Positions 1 to 5,954 of a stretch of 10,221 nt of DNA are shown in pieces. The position numbers were made by a program, and so were the translations under genes. This DNA comes from Methanobacteriota archaeon (GTDB taxonomy: Archaea > Halobacteriota > Syntropharchaeia > JACQPP01). Position 1 is the first letter of the stretch; each line of letters starts with the position of its first letter. The stretch covers positions 1 through 10,221 of the forward strand of contig JACQPP010000092.1 of assembly GCA_016207465.1 (NCBI GenBank). Direction: 5' to 3'. The notes below the pieces were generated by a model. That model was not told where the DNA came from, made no database searches, and saw only the letters and a list, made by a program, of their open reading frames with translations.

Positions 1-462
1 CTCCCGTGGTCCCCGGCCGAAGAATGCGCCCGAAGCCTCGACACCACCGTGACCCGGGTCCTGCACCTCGAAAAGACCACCCGGGTGGACCTGCTCGGCC
101 ACAGCCTCGGGGGCATCGCGGCCCGAACCTACGCCAAGCACCTGGGGGGTAACCGGAGGGTCCGGACGTGCATCAGCCTGGGGTCCCCCCACCATGGCAC
201 CTGGGCGGCCCTCCCCGCCGCCTGGCTGCCCGGCCTGGGAGACCTCCTCCCGGGCAGCCCATTCCTCGCCAAACTCAACGCCGGACCGGAGCCCCACGGT
301 GTCCGGCAGGTCTCCATCTACAGCCTCACAGACCCCGCCTGCCTGCCGCCCACCACCTGCCACCTGCCAGGGGCCGTGAACCACCGGCTGATGCTGTGCA
401 ACCACAACCAACTGCTCACCCACCCCAGGGCCTACCGGTGGATGAGGGACCACCTCGAATAG
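1..462 (+). CDS. Lipase-type alpha/beta hydrolase, C-terminal part (5' end outside window)
   Basis: The frame is open from base 1, so the gene enters from the left; the GTG at 49 is internal. The 153 visible residues carry the complete catalytic machinery of a lipase/esterase of the bacterial triacylglycerol lipase (LipA-like) type. The nucleophile elbow GHSLGG has its Ser at visible residue 35. A SLGSPHHGT strand/oxyanion-like segment follows at about 59-67, which is typical of lipases. The acid is probably the Asp of SLTD (residue 111) and the catalytic His that of HNQLL (residue 135), just before the terminal helix. The predicted reaction is hydrolysis of acyl esters; the substrate is unknown. 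Three cysteines at residues 114, 120 and 133 could form a disulfide if the protein is exported, but the N-terminus that would show a signal peptide is missing. The last 31 bp overlap a small frame on the opposite strand. The family call is strong; the exact specificity is open. Confidence 0.85.
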   Translation, partial: LPWSPAEECARSLDTTVTRVLHLEKTTRVDLLGHSLGGIAARTYAKHLGGNRRVRTCISLGSPHHGTWAALPAAWLPGLGDLLPGSPFLAKLNAGPEPHGVRQVSIYSLTDPACLPPTTCHLPGAVNHRLMLCNHNQLLTHPRAYRWMRDHLE

Positions 463-626
463 AGGCTGGAGGCCTCCGTCGGGCTGAGGACATTCGCGGC
501 GGCGTGCTCCAGGACACGGGCGATATCCAGCGGCTCGTAGGTGGACTGGGGCCCCATCCGGAGGTCCAGATGCCGCTCGGCGGACTGGAGAAAGAGTTTA
601 TGGGTGCGCCGGGTAATCTCCTTCAC
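432..626 (-). CDS. Small unassigned protein, possibly the N-terminal remnant of a transposase
   Basis: This is a 64-codon frame starting at GTG 626 with a GGAG-type ribosome site a few bases upstream. A TTG at 653 would give a longer form, but that puts the start inside a hairpin. Codon choice is strongly G/C at third positions, like the host genes. The protein is polar and helical: a basic start (ITRRTHK), then a segment resembling STYEPLDIARVLEHAAAN followed by SPTEAS. That pattern reminds me of N-terminal regions of archaeal DDE transposases, but this is an impression, not a match. It is far too short to be a complete transposase, and its 3' end runs 31 bp into the oppositely oriented hydrolase gene, which would fit a truncated insertion remnant. 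It could also be a genuine small gene read with the frame at 659-913. Function unknown. Confidence 0.4.
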   Translation of the reverse strand: MKEITRRTHKLFLQSAERHLDLRMGPQSTYEPLDIARVLEHAAANVLSPTEASSLYSRWSLIHR

Positions 627-673
627 GTCTCCATCCCCTCTGGATTTGCTCAAAATCGCTATGGGATGGAGAC
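627..673 (-). promoter_or_regulatory. 11-bp perfect inverted repeat just upstream of the GTG at 626
   Basis: Arms 627-637 and 663-673 are perfectly complementary (GTCTCCATCCC against GGGATGGAGAC) with a 25-nt spacer. On the minus-strand transcript the 3' arm ends directly before the GTG at 626 and contains its GGAG ribosome-binding stretch. The 5' arm encodes the last residues of the upstream frame, whose stop codon (659-661) lies in the loop. The hairpin could gate initiation, or be a terminator or the end of an old insertion element; no T-run follows it. Confidence 0.5.
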
Positions 674-913
674 ATTCATATGCTTTCCACCTTCGGAACT
701 ACTGACATATATTGGTTCATAACCGAACTGGCTTGCCAATGAATACAAACGTGGCTTTTCTAATGGGGTCATTCCACGTATTGTCTCTAAAAGTCGCGCA
801 GTTCTACCCACAGTCATTGAGCTCGAATAAAAGGAGTAGAGGGTGGGCATCCTAAGTTCCTCTAAAGCAGTCTGGAAATCGATGACCTTTTTTGCTATGA
901 TGTGTGGCTCCAT
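659..913 (-). CDS. Hypothetical 84-residue protein in an AT-richer stretch
   Basis: An ATG at 913, 15 nt after the ribB stop on the same strand, opens a frame of 84 codons. I do not recognise the protein. It has no membrane segment and no signal peptide. It begins with an amphipathic, helix-like segment around residues 6-22 and contains a second helical segment (TARLLETIRG, about residues 38-47) before an aromatic-rich tail. Third positions are not biased to G/C, unlike ribB or the neighbouring hydrolase, so the segment is either foreign or unselected sequence with an open frame by chance. The start has no ribosome site, but a weak AT-rich box about 25 bp upstream (AAGATAGTGATAG) would allow a leaderless transcript. 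Its last codons form one arm of the 627-673 inverted repeat, a possible translational link to the frame at 432-626. Real-gene status is uncertain. Confidence 0.4.
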   Translation of the reverse strand: MEPHIIAKKVIDFQTALEELRMPTLYSFYSSSMTVGRTARLLETIRGMTPLEKPRLYSLASQFGYEPIYVSSSEGGKHMNVSIP

Positions 914-928
914 AATGCGGGACTATCA

Positions 929-1630
929 CTATCTTTTCGAGGGGGAGGTCTCCCACGCCTCGACGACCTGGGCCCCCTCGAGGTAGATGTATCCCCGGCG
1001 CCTGCCCCAGTTGGCCGCATCCTTCTTGGGGAGGGCCTTGCCGGTGCGGTGGTCGAGCATCTCGCACATGACCATGGCGGGGGGCAGGTCCGCCATCTCG
1101 GCGAGGGCGAGGCTGAGTTCGGTCTGTCCCCGGCGGGCCGCCAGCAGTCCGGGGGCCCCGCGGCAGATGGAGACGTGGCCGGGGCTGCGGAAGCGCTCGG
1201 CGAAGTCCACCTTCTCCCCCCGGAGGGCGTCCTCGGCGGCCCGCGCGAGTTCGCGGATGGTGCGGGCCCGGTCGTTGTCGGTGATGCCGGTGCGGGTCTC
1301 CCGGTGGTTCACCCAGAGGGAGAAACTCGAGCGCTCGTCGTAGTCGAGGCGCAGGTCTGCGGCGCGCTTCAGCATCTGGGAGCCGGGGCCCTGGGCCTGC
1401 CGCAGGACATCGGCCATGTAGGGGAGCCCCAGCCGCTCGGAGGCCTCCGGGTGCATCGCCACGCAGATGAGGCCCCCCGCCTCCCGGCGCATCACCGAGA
1501 CGTCCTTGGGGGAGGTGAAGCGGGCCGCCTGGACGATGTCGGTCTCCCCTTCCCGGTCGTCGGCGTCGAAGAGAAGCACGAACCGGCCTTGCCGGAGGCG
1601 GTCCACCGCCTGCTCCACGGGATTTTTCAC
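929..1630 (-). CDS. ribB: 3,4-dihydroxy-2-butanone 4-phosphate synthase
   Basis: RibB converts ribulose 5-phosphate to 3,4-dihydroxy-2-butanone 4-phosphate and formate, supplying the four-carbon unit of riboflavin in the cytoplasm. The protein is 233 residues, the usual size of stand-alone archaeal enzymes. The acidic loop DREGETD sits at residues 25-31, the active-site Cys of GLICVAM at 56, TGITDNDRARTI at 114-125, the PGHV His at 152 and the CEM Glu at 190. The residue that is normally His in the GHTE metal-binding motif is Gln 169 here (RGQTE), with the family spacing preserved (17 residues after His152, 21 before Glu190). The start is the GTG at 1630, which overlaps the TGA of rbkR in a GTGA sequence, so translation is probably coupled. 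There is no fused RibA domain. The call is very secure; the effect of the Gln on activity is not known from sequence. Confidence 0.96.
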   Translation of the reverse strand: MKNPVEQAVDRLRQGRFVLLFDADDREGETDIVQAARFTSPKDVSVMRREAGGLICVAMHPEASERLGLPYMADVLRQAQGPGSQMLKRAADLRLDYDERSSFSLWVNHRETRTGITDNDRARTIRELARAAEDALRGEKVDFAERFRSPGHVSICRGAPGLLAARRGQTELSLALAEMADLPPAMVMCEMLDHRTGKALPKKDAANWGRRRGYIYLEGAQVVEAWETSPSKR

Positions 1631-2277
1631 AGGAATACCTCCACCCGCACCTCGTCCTCGTCCTTCACCTTCAGCGCCTGCCGGAGGTTCACCGGGGCCA
1701 GCAGTTCCAGCACATCCGGGGGGTAGTGGGTGCGGTCGGGGAGGATGACGGCGACCTCGTGGCTGTTGGCCTGCGCCCGGAAGCACTTGGCTCCCCCGAA
1801 GGTGCGCCCCTCCGACTGGAACTCCGCGATGGGAATCCCCGGCCGCGCGTCCAGCCGGCGGCGCAGCAGCACGCTGGGGCGGTCCAGGTCCAGGTTCAGG
1901 GTCCCGTGGAACGGGGGGAACCCCAGTTTCTCCCGGAACTGCCGCATGTAGCCCTCCCGCGAGATGTAATACTGCCCCTCCCCCAGGCCGGTCCTCACCC
2001 GGCCCGCCAGTTCCACCTTCTCCTCCGCGGCCCCGAAGAGCCGCTGGTAGTCGCTGGACTCCTGCCGCAGCATCTTCATCCCCTGGCTGGTGATGGACAC
2101 CCACTGGCCGTCGGGCACGATGTTCCGGCTGATGAGCCCCGCCCGCTCCAGCTCCTGCAGCCGCCGCGAGGCCGTCTGCGGGCTTGTCTCCAACAGCTTC
2201 CCCACCCGCGCCGTCGAGACCTTCACCGGCTTCTGATGGGCCCCCTCCAACGCCAGCCTCTTCAACTCGGTTATCAT
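1627..2277 (-). CDS. rbkR: RbkR: winged-helix regulator fused to CTP-dependent riboflavin kinase
   Basis: A bifunctional archaeal protein of 216 residues. Residues 1 to about 80 form a winged helix-turn-helix, with a recognition-helix region around TSPQTASRRLQELERAGLI. Residues about 85-216 are the archaeal riboflavin kinase domain, which uses CTP to phosphorylate riboflavin to FMN; it shows the nucleotide loop GLGEGQYYIS (98-107), GTLNLDL (125-131) and the C-terminal region with PPDVLELLAPVNLR. In this family the DNA-binding domain represses or controls riboflavin genes in response to flavin. The ATG at 2277 is the first in-frame start after an in-frame TGA, so the start is well fixed. It leads the operon rbkR-ribB (4-nt overlap) and diverges from the gene at 2342. 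An imperfect palindrome and a TATA-like box lie directly upstream, consistent with autoregulation. Confidence 0.95.
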   Translation of the reverse strand: MITELKRLALEGAHQKPVKVSTARVGKLLETSPQTASRRLQELERAGLISRNIVPDGQWVSITSQGMKMLRQESSDYQRLFGAAEEKVELAGRVRTGLGEGQYYISREGYMRQFREKLGFPPFHGTLNLDLDRPSVLLRRRLDARPGIPIAEFQSEGRTFGGAKCFRAQANSHEVAVILPDRTHYPPDVLELLAPVNLRQALKVKDEDEVRVEVFL

Positions 2278-2289
2278 TTCTGTGAATCA

Positions 2290-2303
2290 TCCCACAATTG
2301 GGA
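2290..2303. promoter_or_regulatory. Candidate RbkR operator between rbkR start and its TATA box
   Basis: The imperfect palindrome TCCCACAATTGGGA lies 12-26 bp upstream of the rbkR ATG, where the transcription start is expected from the TATA-like box at 2311-2317. A repressor bound here would block rbkR-ribB. Assignment to RbkR is inference from position; I did not match it to a known RbkR motif. Confidence 0.35.
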
Positions 2304-2310
2304 CGGGGGG

Positions 2311-2317
2311 TAATAAG
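2311..2317. promoter_or_regulatory. Shared TATA-like element between divergent genes
   Basis: TAATAAG on the plus strand (CTTATTA on the minus strand) is the only AT-rich block in a GC-rich 64-bp divergent region. It would place a minus-strand start about 12 nt before rbkR (ATG 2277), and a plus-strand start almost on the ATG at 2342, giving a leaderless message. Which direction it serves, or whether it serves both, is not decidable from sequence. Confidence 0.45.
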
Positions 2318-2341
2318 TGTTTGGGGGACGATATCCACTCC

Positions 2342-2971
2342 ATGTCCGAGCCGCCCCCCGCATCGGCGCCCGGGCCGGGGGACAACCTCTCCCTTCTCCT
2401 CCTCCGCCACCCCGCCCGCGCCTTCGAGGCCCTCGCCGCCCGCCCCTGGGACCGCCGCACCCTCCTCTCCCACTGGCTCTTCACCGCCGGCCTCATGGCC
2501 GTCCTCGGCTCCTACTACTGGTCCCGCATGCTCCTCGCCAGCCACGCCCTCCACATCTTCGCCTTCTGGCTCGTATTCCTCCTCCTCCACGGGGCCCTCT
2601 TCCACCTCTTCGCCCGGGCGCTGAAGGGGAAAGCGAACCGCGGGGCGGGCCTCACCGTGACCCTGGTCTCCTGGCTCCCCCTCCAGCTCTGGGCGATGGT
2701 CCTCATCCCCGGCGTCGCCCTCCTGGGCTTCGACAACCTGAGCCTCTTCAGCGAGCCCTACATCCAGGGGGTCGTCCCCAGCCTCTTCTTCGCCCTCTGG
2801 TTCCTCCGCCTCCACCGCGTCGGCGCCCAGGCCATCTACGGGCTCACGGCGAACCGGGCGCGGCTCGCGGCGGCGCTGGTGGCCCTCTCCTTCGTCGCCA
2901 TCCTCTTCATCCCCAACCTGCTGCTCCAGCCCGACGTGTTCCTCTTCTTCCAGGAGGCCCACCGCCGCTGA
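2342..2971 (+). CDS. Yip1-like multi-pass membrane protein
   Basis: The 209-residue protein has a Pro/Ala-rich cytoplasmic-looking N-terminus, a short LRHPARAFEAL segment (21-31) typical of the stretch preceding the membrane core in Yip1-domain proteins, then about five hydrophobic segments near residues 42-60, 66-90, 104-129, 143-157 and 174-196. No catalytic motif is visible. The archaeal Yip1 family is common but of unknown function, so only the membrane-protein part of the call is firm. The ATG at 2342 was chosen over an in-frame ATG at 2282 because the earlier start adds a non-hydrophobic tail that overlaps the rbkR promoter, while the 2342 start lies 25-30 bp downstream of the TATA-like box, as expected for a leaderless transcript. 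Its stop is 2 nt before the start of the PHP protein, so the two are very likely co-transcribed and may work together at the membrane. Confidence 0.8.
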   Translation: MSEPPPASAPGPGDNLSLLLLRHPARAFEALAARPWDRRTLLSHWLFTAGLMAVLGSYYWSRMLLASHALHIFAFWLVFLLLHGALFHLFARALKGKANRGAGLTVTLVSWLPLQLWAMVLIPGVALLGFDNLSLFSEPYIQGVVPSLFFALWFLRLHRVGAQAIYGLTANRARLAAALVALSFVAILFIPNLLLQPDVFLFFQEAHRR

Positions 2972-2973
2972 CC

Positions 2974-3864
2974 ATGAGGCCCCTCTTCCTTGTCGCCCTC
3001 ACCGCCGCCGCCCTCCTGGCGAGCCTCGCCCTCTCCCTCGCCTACGACACACGGGCCCCCGACGTGGTCCTGGTGGACGGCCTGCGGCTCGTATGCGGCG
3101 ACCAGCATACACACCAATACCTGTCTTTTGACGCAAGGGTCCACCCCATGGATGTCCTCTACACCATCCGGCGGCAGAACAACGACTTCATCACCCTCAC
3201 CGACCACAACACCGCCCTCGGGGGAGACCTGGTGCGCGCGTGGGCGGGGCTCCTCGGCCTCGACACCCTGGTCATCACCGGCGAGGAGGTCACCACCTCC
3301 TCCTGGCACATCGGGGCCCTCGGCATCCAGACCACCGTCTCCCGCTGGCTCACCCTCAACGAGACCCTTGATGAAATCCACCGCCAGGGGGGCATCGCGG
3401 TGGCCAACCACCCCACCCGCAAGTTCCACCAGAACCTCCTCCCCGCCTTCGAGAGCGGCAAGATTGACGGCCTCGAGTGGGTGAACACCGCCCCCTACTA
3501 CGAGGGCAAGCACCCCGAGGTCCAGGAGTTCATCGCCATCCTCGAATCCAGGGGCCTCCTCGACCGGGCCGTCAAGATTGGGACCAGCGACTCCCACTTC
3601 GCCGACTCCCTCGGCCAGGCCACCACCTGCCTCCTCGTCCCCCGCCTCGACCGCGACAGCGTCCTCCAGGCCATGCGGGAGCGCCGCGGGGCCGTCGCCT
3701 GGCAGGGCAAATTCCAGGCCCAGGAGCCCTGGGCCACCCGGCTCAACCAGAACCCCGAGGCCCTCGCCAAAATCCAGTTCGGCCGGCCCATCCCGCCCCA
3801 GGCGGCGGGCCTCCTGTTCCTCGGGCTGATGGGGGCCGCCCTGTTCCTGCGCAAAGTGGAGTAG
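2974..3864 (+). CDS. Membrane-anchored PHP-domain phosphoesterase, probably extracytoplasmic
   Basis: The 296-residue protein starts with a hydrophobic signal or anchor (residues 2-23) and ends with a second hydrophobic segment (277-292) followed by RKVE, a classic C-terminal anchor with basic stop. Between them lies a PHP metal-dependent phosphoesterase domain: DQHTH (43-47), TLTDHNT (74-80), the acidic GEE (103-105) with His112, NHP (145-147) and TSDSH (204-208). These are the expected ligands of a multi-metal centre. PHP enzymes hydrolyse phosphomonoesters, phosphodiesters or nucleotide derivatives; the substrate cannot be read from sequence. The layout predicts that the domain faces outside, unlike cytoplasmic PHP enzymes such as histidinol phosphatase or the DNA polymerase PHP domain. 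It follows the Yip1-like gene by 2 nt, and a GGAGG at 2953-2957 inside that gene is far from the ATG, so coupling by re-initiation is likely. Confidence 0.9.
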   Translation: MRPLFLVALTAAALLASLALSLAYDTRAPDVVLVDGLRLVCGDQHTHQYLSFDARVHPMDVLYTIRRQNNDFITLTDHNTALGGDLVRAWAGLLGLDTLVITGEEVTTSSWHIGALGIQTTVSRWLTLNETLDEIHRQGGIAVANHPTRKFHQNLLPAFESGKIDGLEWVNTAPYYEGKHPEVQEFIAILESRGLLDRAVKIGTSDSHFADSLGQATTCLLVPRLDRDSVLQAMRERRGAVAWQGKFQAQEPWATRLNQNPEALAKIQFGRPIPPQAAGLLFLGLMGAALFLRKVE

Positions 3865-3901
3865 GAGAAGGTATTCAAGCGCCTGCACCGAGTTTCGAGG
3901 G

Positions 3902-4831
3902 ATGCGCATCGCCTCTCTCCTCCCCAGCGCCACCGAGATTGTCCACAGCCTGGGCATGGGCACCATGCTGGTGGGGCGCTCCCACGAGTGCGACCATCCC
4001 CCGCAGGTGCAGAGGCTCCCGGTCCTCTCCACCAGCGCCGTGGACGCCGGGAGCCTCGCCAGCCCGGAAATCCACCGGGAGGTCGCGGAGAAACTGCGGA
4101 GCGGCCGCGGGCTCTACCGGGTGGACATCGGCCTGCTGGAGAAGGCCCGCCCCGACCTCATCCTGACCCAGGAGACCTGCGAGGTCTGCGCCCCCGTGCC
4201 GGGGACCCTGGAGGAGGCCATCCGGGGCCTCCCATCCAAGCCGCGGGTGGTCTCCCTCCGGGCCACCTCCCTCGAGGGCATCTACGAGGACATCATGCGC
4301 GTCGCCGACGCCGCCAACGTCTGGGAGCGCGGAGTCGGCCTCGTCAAGCAACTGAAGGCCCGAATCGAGCGCACCCAGCGCATCCTCCGCCGGGCCCGCG
4401 GCCCGACATCCATCGCCTGCATCGAGTGGCTCGACCCCCTCTACGCCGCCGGCCACTGGGTCCCCGAGATGGCGGCCATCGCCGGGGGACGCGACCTCTT
4501 CGGGGCCCCCGGCGCCCCCAGCCGCCCCATCTCCTGGGAGGAGGTCCGCGAAGCCAAGCCCGAGGTCATCGCGCTCATGCCCTGCGGCTTCCGCACCCCG
4601 CGGGCCCTCCGGGAGGCCCCCCTCGTCACCGGGCGGCCCGGCTTCCACGACCTCCCCGCCGCCCACCACGGGAGGGTCTGGGCCCTCGACGGCTCCTCCT
4701 ACTTCAACCGCCCCGGGCCCCGGGTAGTGGAGGGAATCGAAATCCTCGCCGAACTCCTCCACCCCGAACTCGTCCGCGGCCTGATTCCCCCGGGTGGCGC
4801 AGAGAAACTGCAGAGGCATATCCTCGCTTGA
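3902..4831 (+). CDS. BtuF-like corrinoid-binding domain protein without signal peptide
   Basis: The 309-residue protein has the two-lobed periplasmic-binding fold of the BtuF/FepB class (cobalamin or chelated-iron binding). The N-terminal MRIASLLPSATEIV and GRSHECDHP (25-33) are signatures of the cobalamin-binding-protein branch, as is TQETCEVCA (89-97) with Cys93 and Cys96. The second lobe begins near residue 165, carrying EWLDPLYAAGHWVPEM and a late VWALDGSSYFNRPGPR. There is no signal peptide or lipobox: the conserved first strand begins at residue 2, so it is probably cytoplasmic, as in other members of this branch. No permease or ATPase gene is nearby in this window, so a role in uptake is doubtful; cytosolic corrinoid binding is possible but unproven. 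The 37-nt gap from the PHP gene contains a weak AT-rich box (GTATTCAA, 3871-3878) placed correctly for a leaderless start. Confidence 0.85.
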   Translation: MRIASLLPSATEIVHSLGMGTMLVGRSHECDHPPQVQRLPVLSTSAVDAGSLASPEIHREVAEKLRSGRGLYRVDIGLLEKARPDLILTQETCEVCAPVPGTLEEAIRGLPSKPRVVSLRATSLEGIYEDIMRVADAANVWERGVGLVKQLKARIERTQRILRRARGPTSIACIEWLDPLYAAGHWVPEMAAIAGGRDLFGAPGAPSRPISWEEVREAKPEVIALMPCGFRTPRALREAPLVTGRPGFHDLPAAHHGRVWALDGSSYFNRPGPRVVEGIEILAELLHPELVRGLIPPGGAEKLQRHILA

Positions 4832-4857
4832 TAGACCGCCAAGCAAAGTCACTGCCC

Positions 4858-4865
4858 TTAATATC
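4858..4865 (+). promoter_or_regulatory. TATA box for the UbiA-family gene
   Basis: TTAATATC stands out in GC-rich surroundings, 28-35 bp upstream of the ATG at 4893. The expected start of transcription is about 4887, giving a leader of only a few bases. The upstream gene ends at 4831, so this marks a separate transcription unit. Confidence 0.65.
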
Positions 4866-4892
4866 CCCCCCGCCCAAACTCCGCCTACCCCG

Positions 4893-5897
4893 ATGGAGCC
4901 TGCCCCCGCCGCCCCTTCTCGGCCCGACCCGAACCCTCGTGCTGAAGACGTCCTTCTCCGCGGTCGGGCCTCGCCCTCCGCTGCCGAGCCGGGGCTCCCT
5001 CCCACCGCAGGCCAAGTCATCCGCTACCTCTGGCAACTCACCCTCCCCGAGTTCTGGATTGTCGCCATCTTCCCCGTCTACATCGGCCACGTCCTCGGCT
5101 CCCGCTCCATGCTCCCCAGCGTCGAGTCCATCCTCGGCATCATCATCATGGGGCCCCTCATCATGGGCTCCACCCTCATGCTCAACGAATACTTCGACCG
5201 CACCATTGACACCCGCAACCCCCGCAAGGCCCGCAGCCCCATCCAGCGGGGCCTCCTGGAGCCCGAGAACGCCCTCCACGCCGCCGGGGGCCTCATGGCC
5301 ATCGGATTCCTCCTCTCCTTCGCCATCGGCCCCCCCTTCGCCCTCGTGGTCGGCGCGGCCATCCTCCTCAGCCTCGCCTACTCCCTCCCCGGCGTCCGCT
5401 TCAAGGCCCTCGGCGGCGCCGACCTATTCGTCAACGCCGTCGGCCTCGGCATCCTCTGCCCCCTCGCCGGCTACTACACCGTCCCACGCCCGGCGGTGGC
5501 GGAGTTCCCCTGGCTCTTCCTCCCCGTCAGCCTCTTCGGCCTCGCCGCCGCCTACGTCCCCACCACCATGATGGACTACGAGGTGGACAAGGCCATGGGA
5601 ATCCGCAGCATCAGCGTCCGCCTCGGACTCCCCCGGGCCTACACCCTCGGAACCCTCTTCCTCGCCACATCCATCGCCACCATCTTCACCCTCGGCCTCC
5701 TCGACCTCCCCCCATTCAGCCGCCAACTCATCGAAAAAATCGGGGCCCTATGCGCCACCACCGTAGTCCTCTACGCGGCCTTCATCCGGAGGATGAACTA
5801 CCGCACCTACTGGACCTACCTCGCCATGATATCCATCAGCATGGGGGCGAGCATACTGCTCTGGCTGCTGTGGTACACGGGGGCGTGGGTGCTGTAG
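4893..5897 (+). CDS. UbiA-family prenyltransferase
   Basis: An integral membrane enzyme of 334 residues that transfers a prenyl chain from its diphosphate to an acceptor. After a 40-residue Pro/Ala-rich cytoplasmic tail come about eight to nine hydrophobic segments. The first Mg-diphosphate motif is NxxxDxxxD (Asn98, Asp102, Asp106), followed by RNPRKARSPIQRG (108-120), the equivalent of the usual NP..RP...G loop. The second motif is DYEVD (Asp228, Asp232) followed by KAMGIRSISVRLG, a pattern I associate with the chlorophyll-synthase/menaquinone-like branch rather than the typical archaeal lipid enzyme. Possible acceptors include geranylgeranylglyceryl phosphate (archaeal lipid synthesis), a quinone ring, or a tetrapyrrole or heme; sequence alone does not settle it. 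ATG 4893 was chosen because of the TATA box at 4858-4865; the in-frame ATG at 4794 lies within the upstream gene. Confidence 0.92.
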   Translation: MEPAPAAPSRPDPNPRAEDVLLRGRASPSAAEPGLPPTAGQVIRYLWQLTLPEFWIVAIFPVYIGHVLGSRSMLPSVESILGIIIMGPLIMGSTLMLNEYFDRTIDTRNPRKARSPIQRGLLEPENALHAAGGLMAIGFLLSFAIGPPFALVVGAAILLSLAYSLPGVRFKALGGADLFVNAVGLGILCPLAGYYTVPRPAVAEFPWLFLPVSLFGLAAAYVPTTMMDYEVDKAMGIRSISVRLGLPRAYTLGTLFLATSIATIFTLGLLDLPPFSRQLIEKIGALCATTVVLYAAFIRRMNYRTYWTYLAMISISMGASILLWLLWYTGAWVL

Positions 5898-5907
5898 ATT
5901 CCAGGCC

Positions 5908-5929
5908 GATTATTCTCCCACAGGTTTTT
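5908..5929 (+). promoter_or_regulatory. AT-rich promoter-like block and T-run between UbiA gene and peroxiredoxin
   Basis: The 57-bp gap holds GATTATTC (5908-5915), a weak TATA-like sequence, and a TTTTT run (5925-5929) that could end the upstream transcript. A start near 5938 would give a short leader before the ATG at 5955. Both readings are weak. Confidence 0.3.
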
Positions 5930-5954
5930 CCATCTCGCACTCCTCTATTCTCCC

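Noticed and set aside
168..722. 184-codon plus-strand frame overlapping the lipase gene
   Set aside because: Its first part is the shifted reading of the lipase and the rest has no protein-like pattern.
1631..2962. Long minus-strand open frame running upstream of ribB, up to 677 codons in total
   Set aside because: Only the part from the GTG at 1630 is protein-like (RibB). The upstream part is low-complexity Gly/Glu/Pro-rich sequence, antisense to the Yip1-like gene and out of frame with rbkR, as expected for GC-rich DNA with few stops.
2317..2973. In-frame 5' extension of the PHP gene
   Set aside because: It is Pro/Arg-rich and overlaps the Yip1-like gene in another frame; a clean signal peptide begins at ATG 2974.
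2836..5020. Long minus-strand frames opposite the PHP and BtuF-like genes
   Set aside because: Low-complexity Gly/Glu/Val composition and no family motif; the plus-strand genes have complete motif sets.
3988..5571. 527-codon plus-strand frame crossing the BtuF-like and UbiA genes
   Set aside because: Arg/Pro/Ser-rich shadow in another frame of two recognisable genes.
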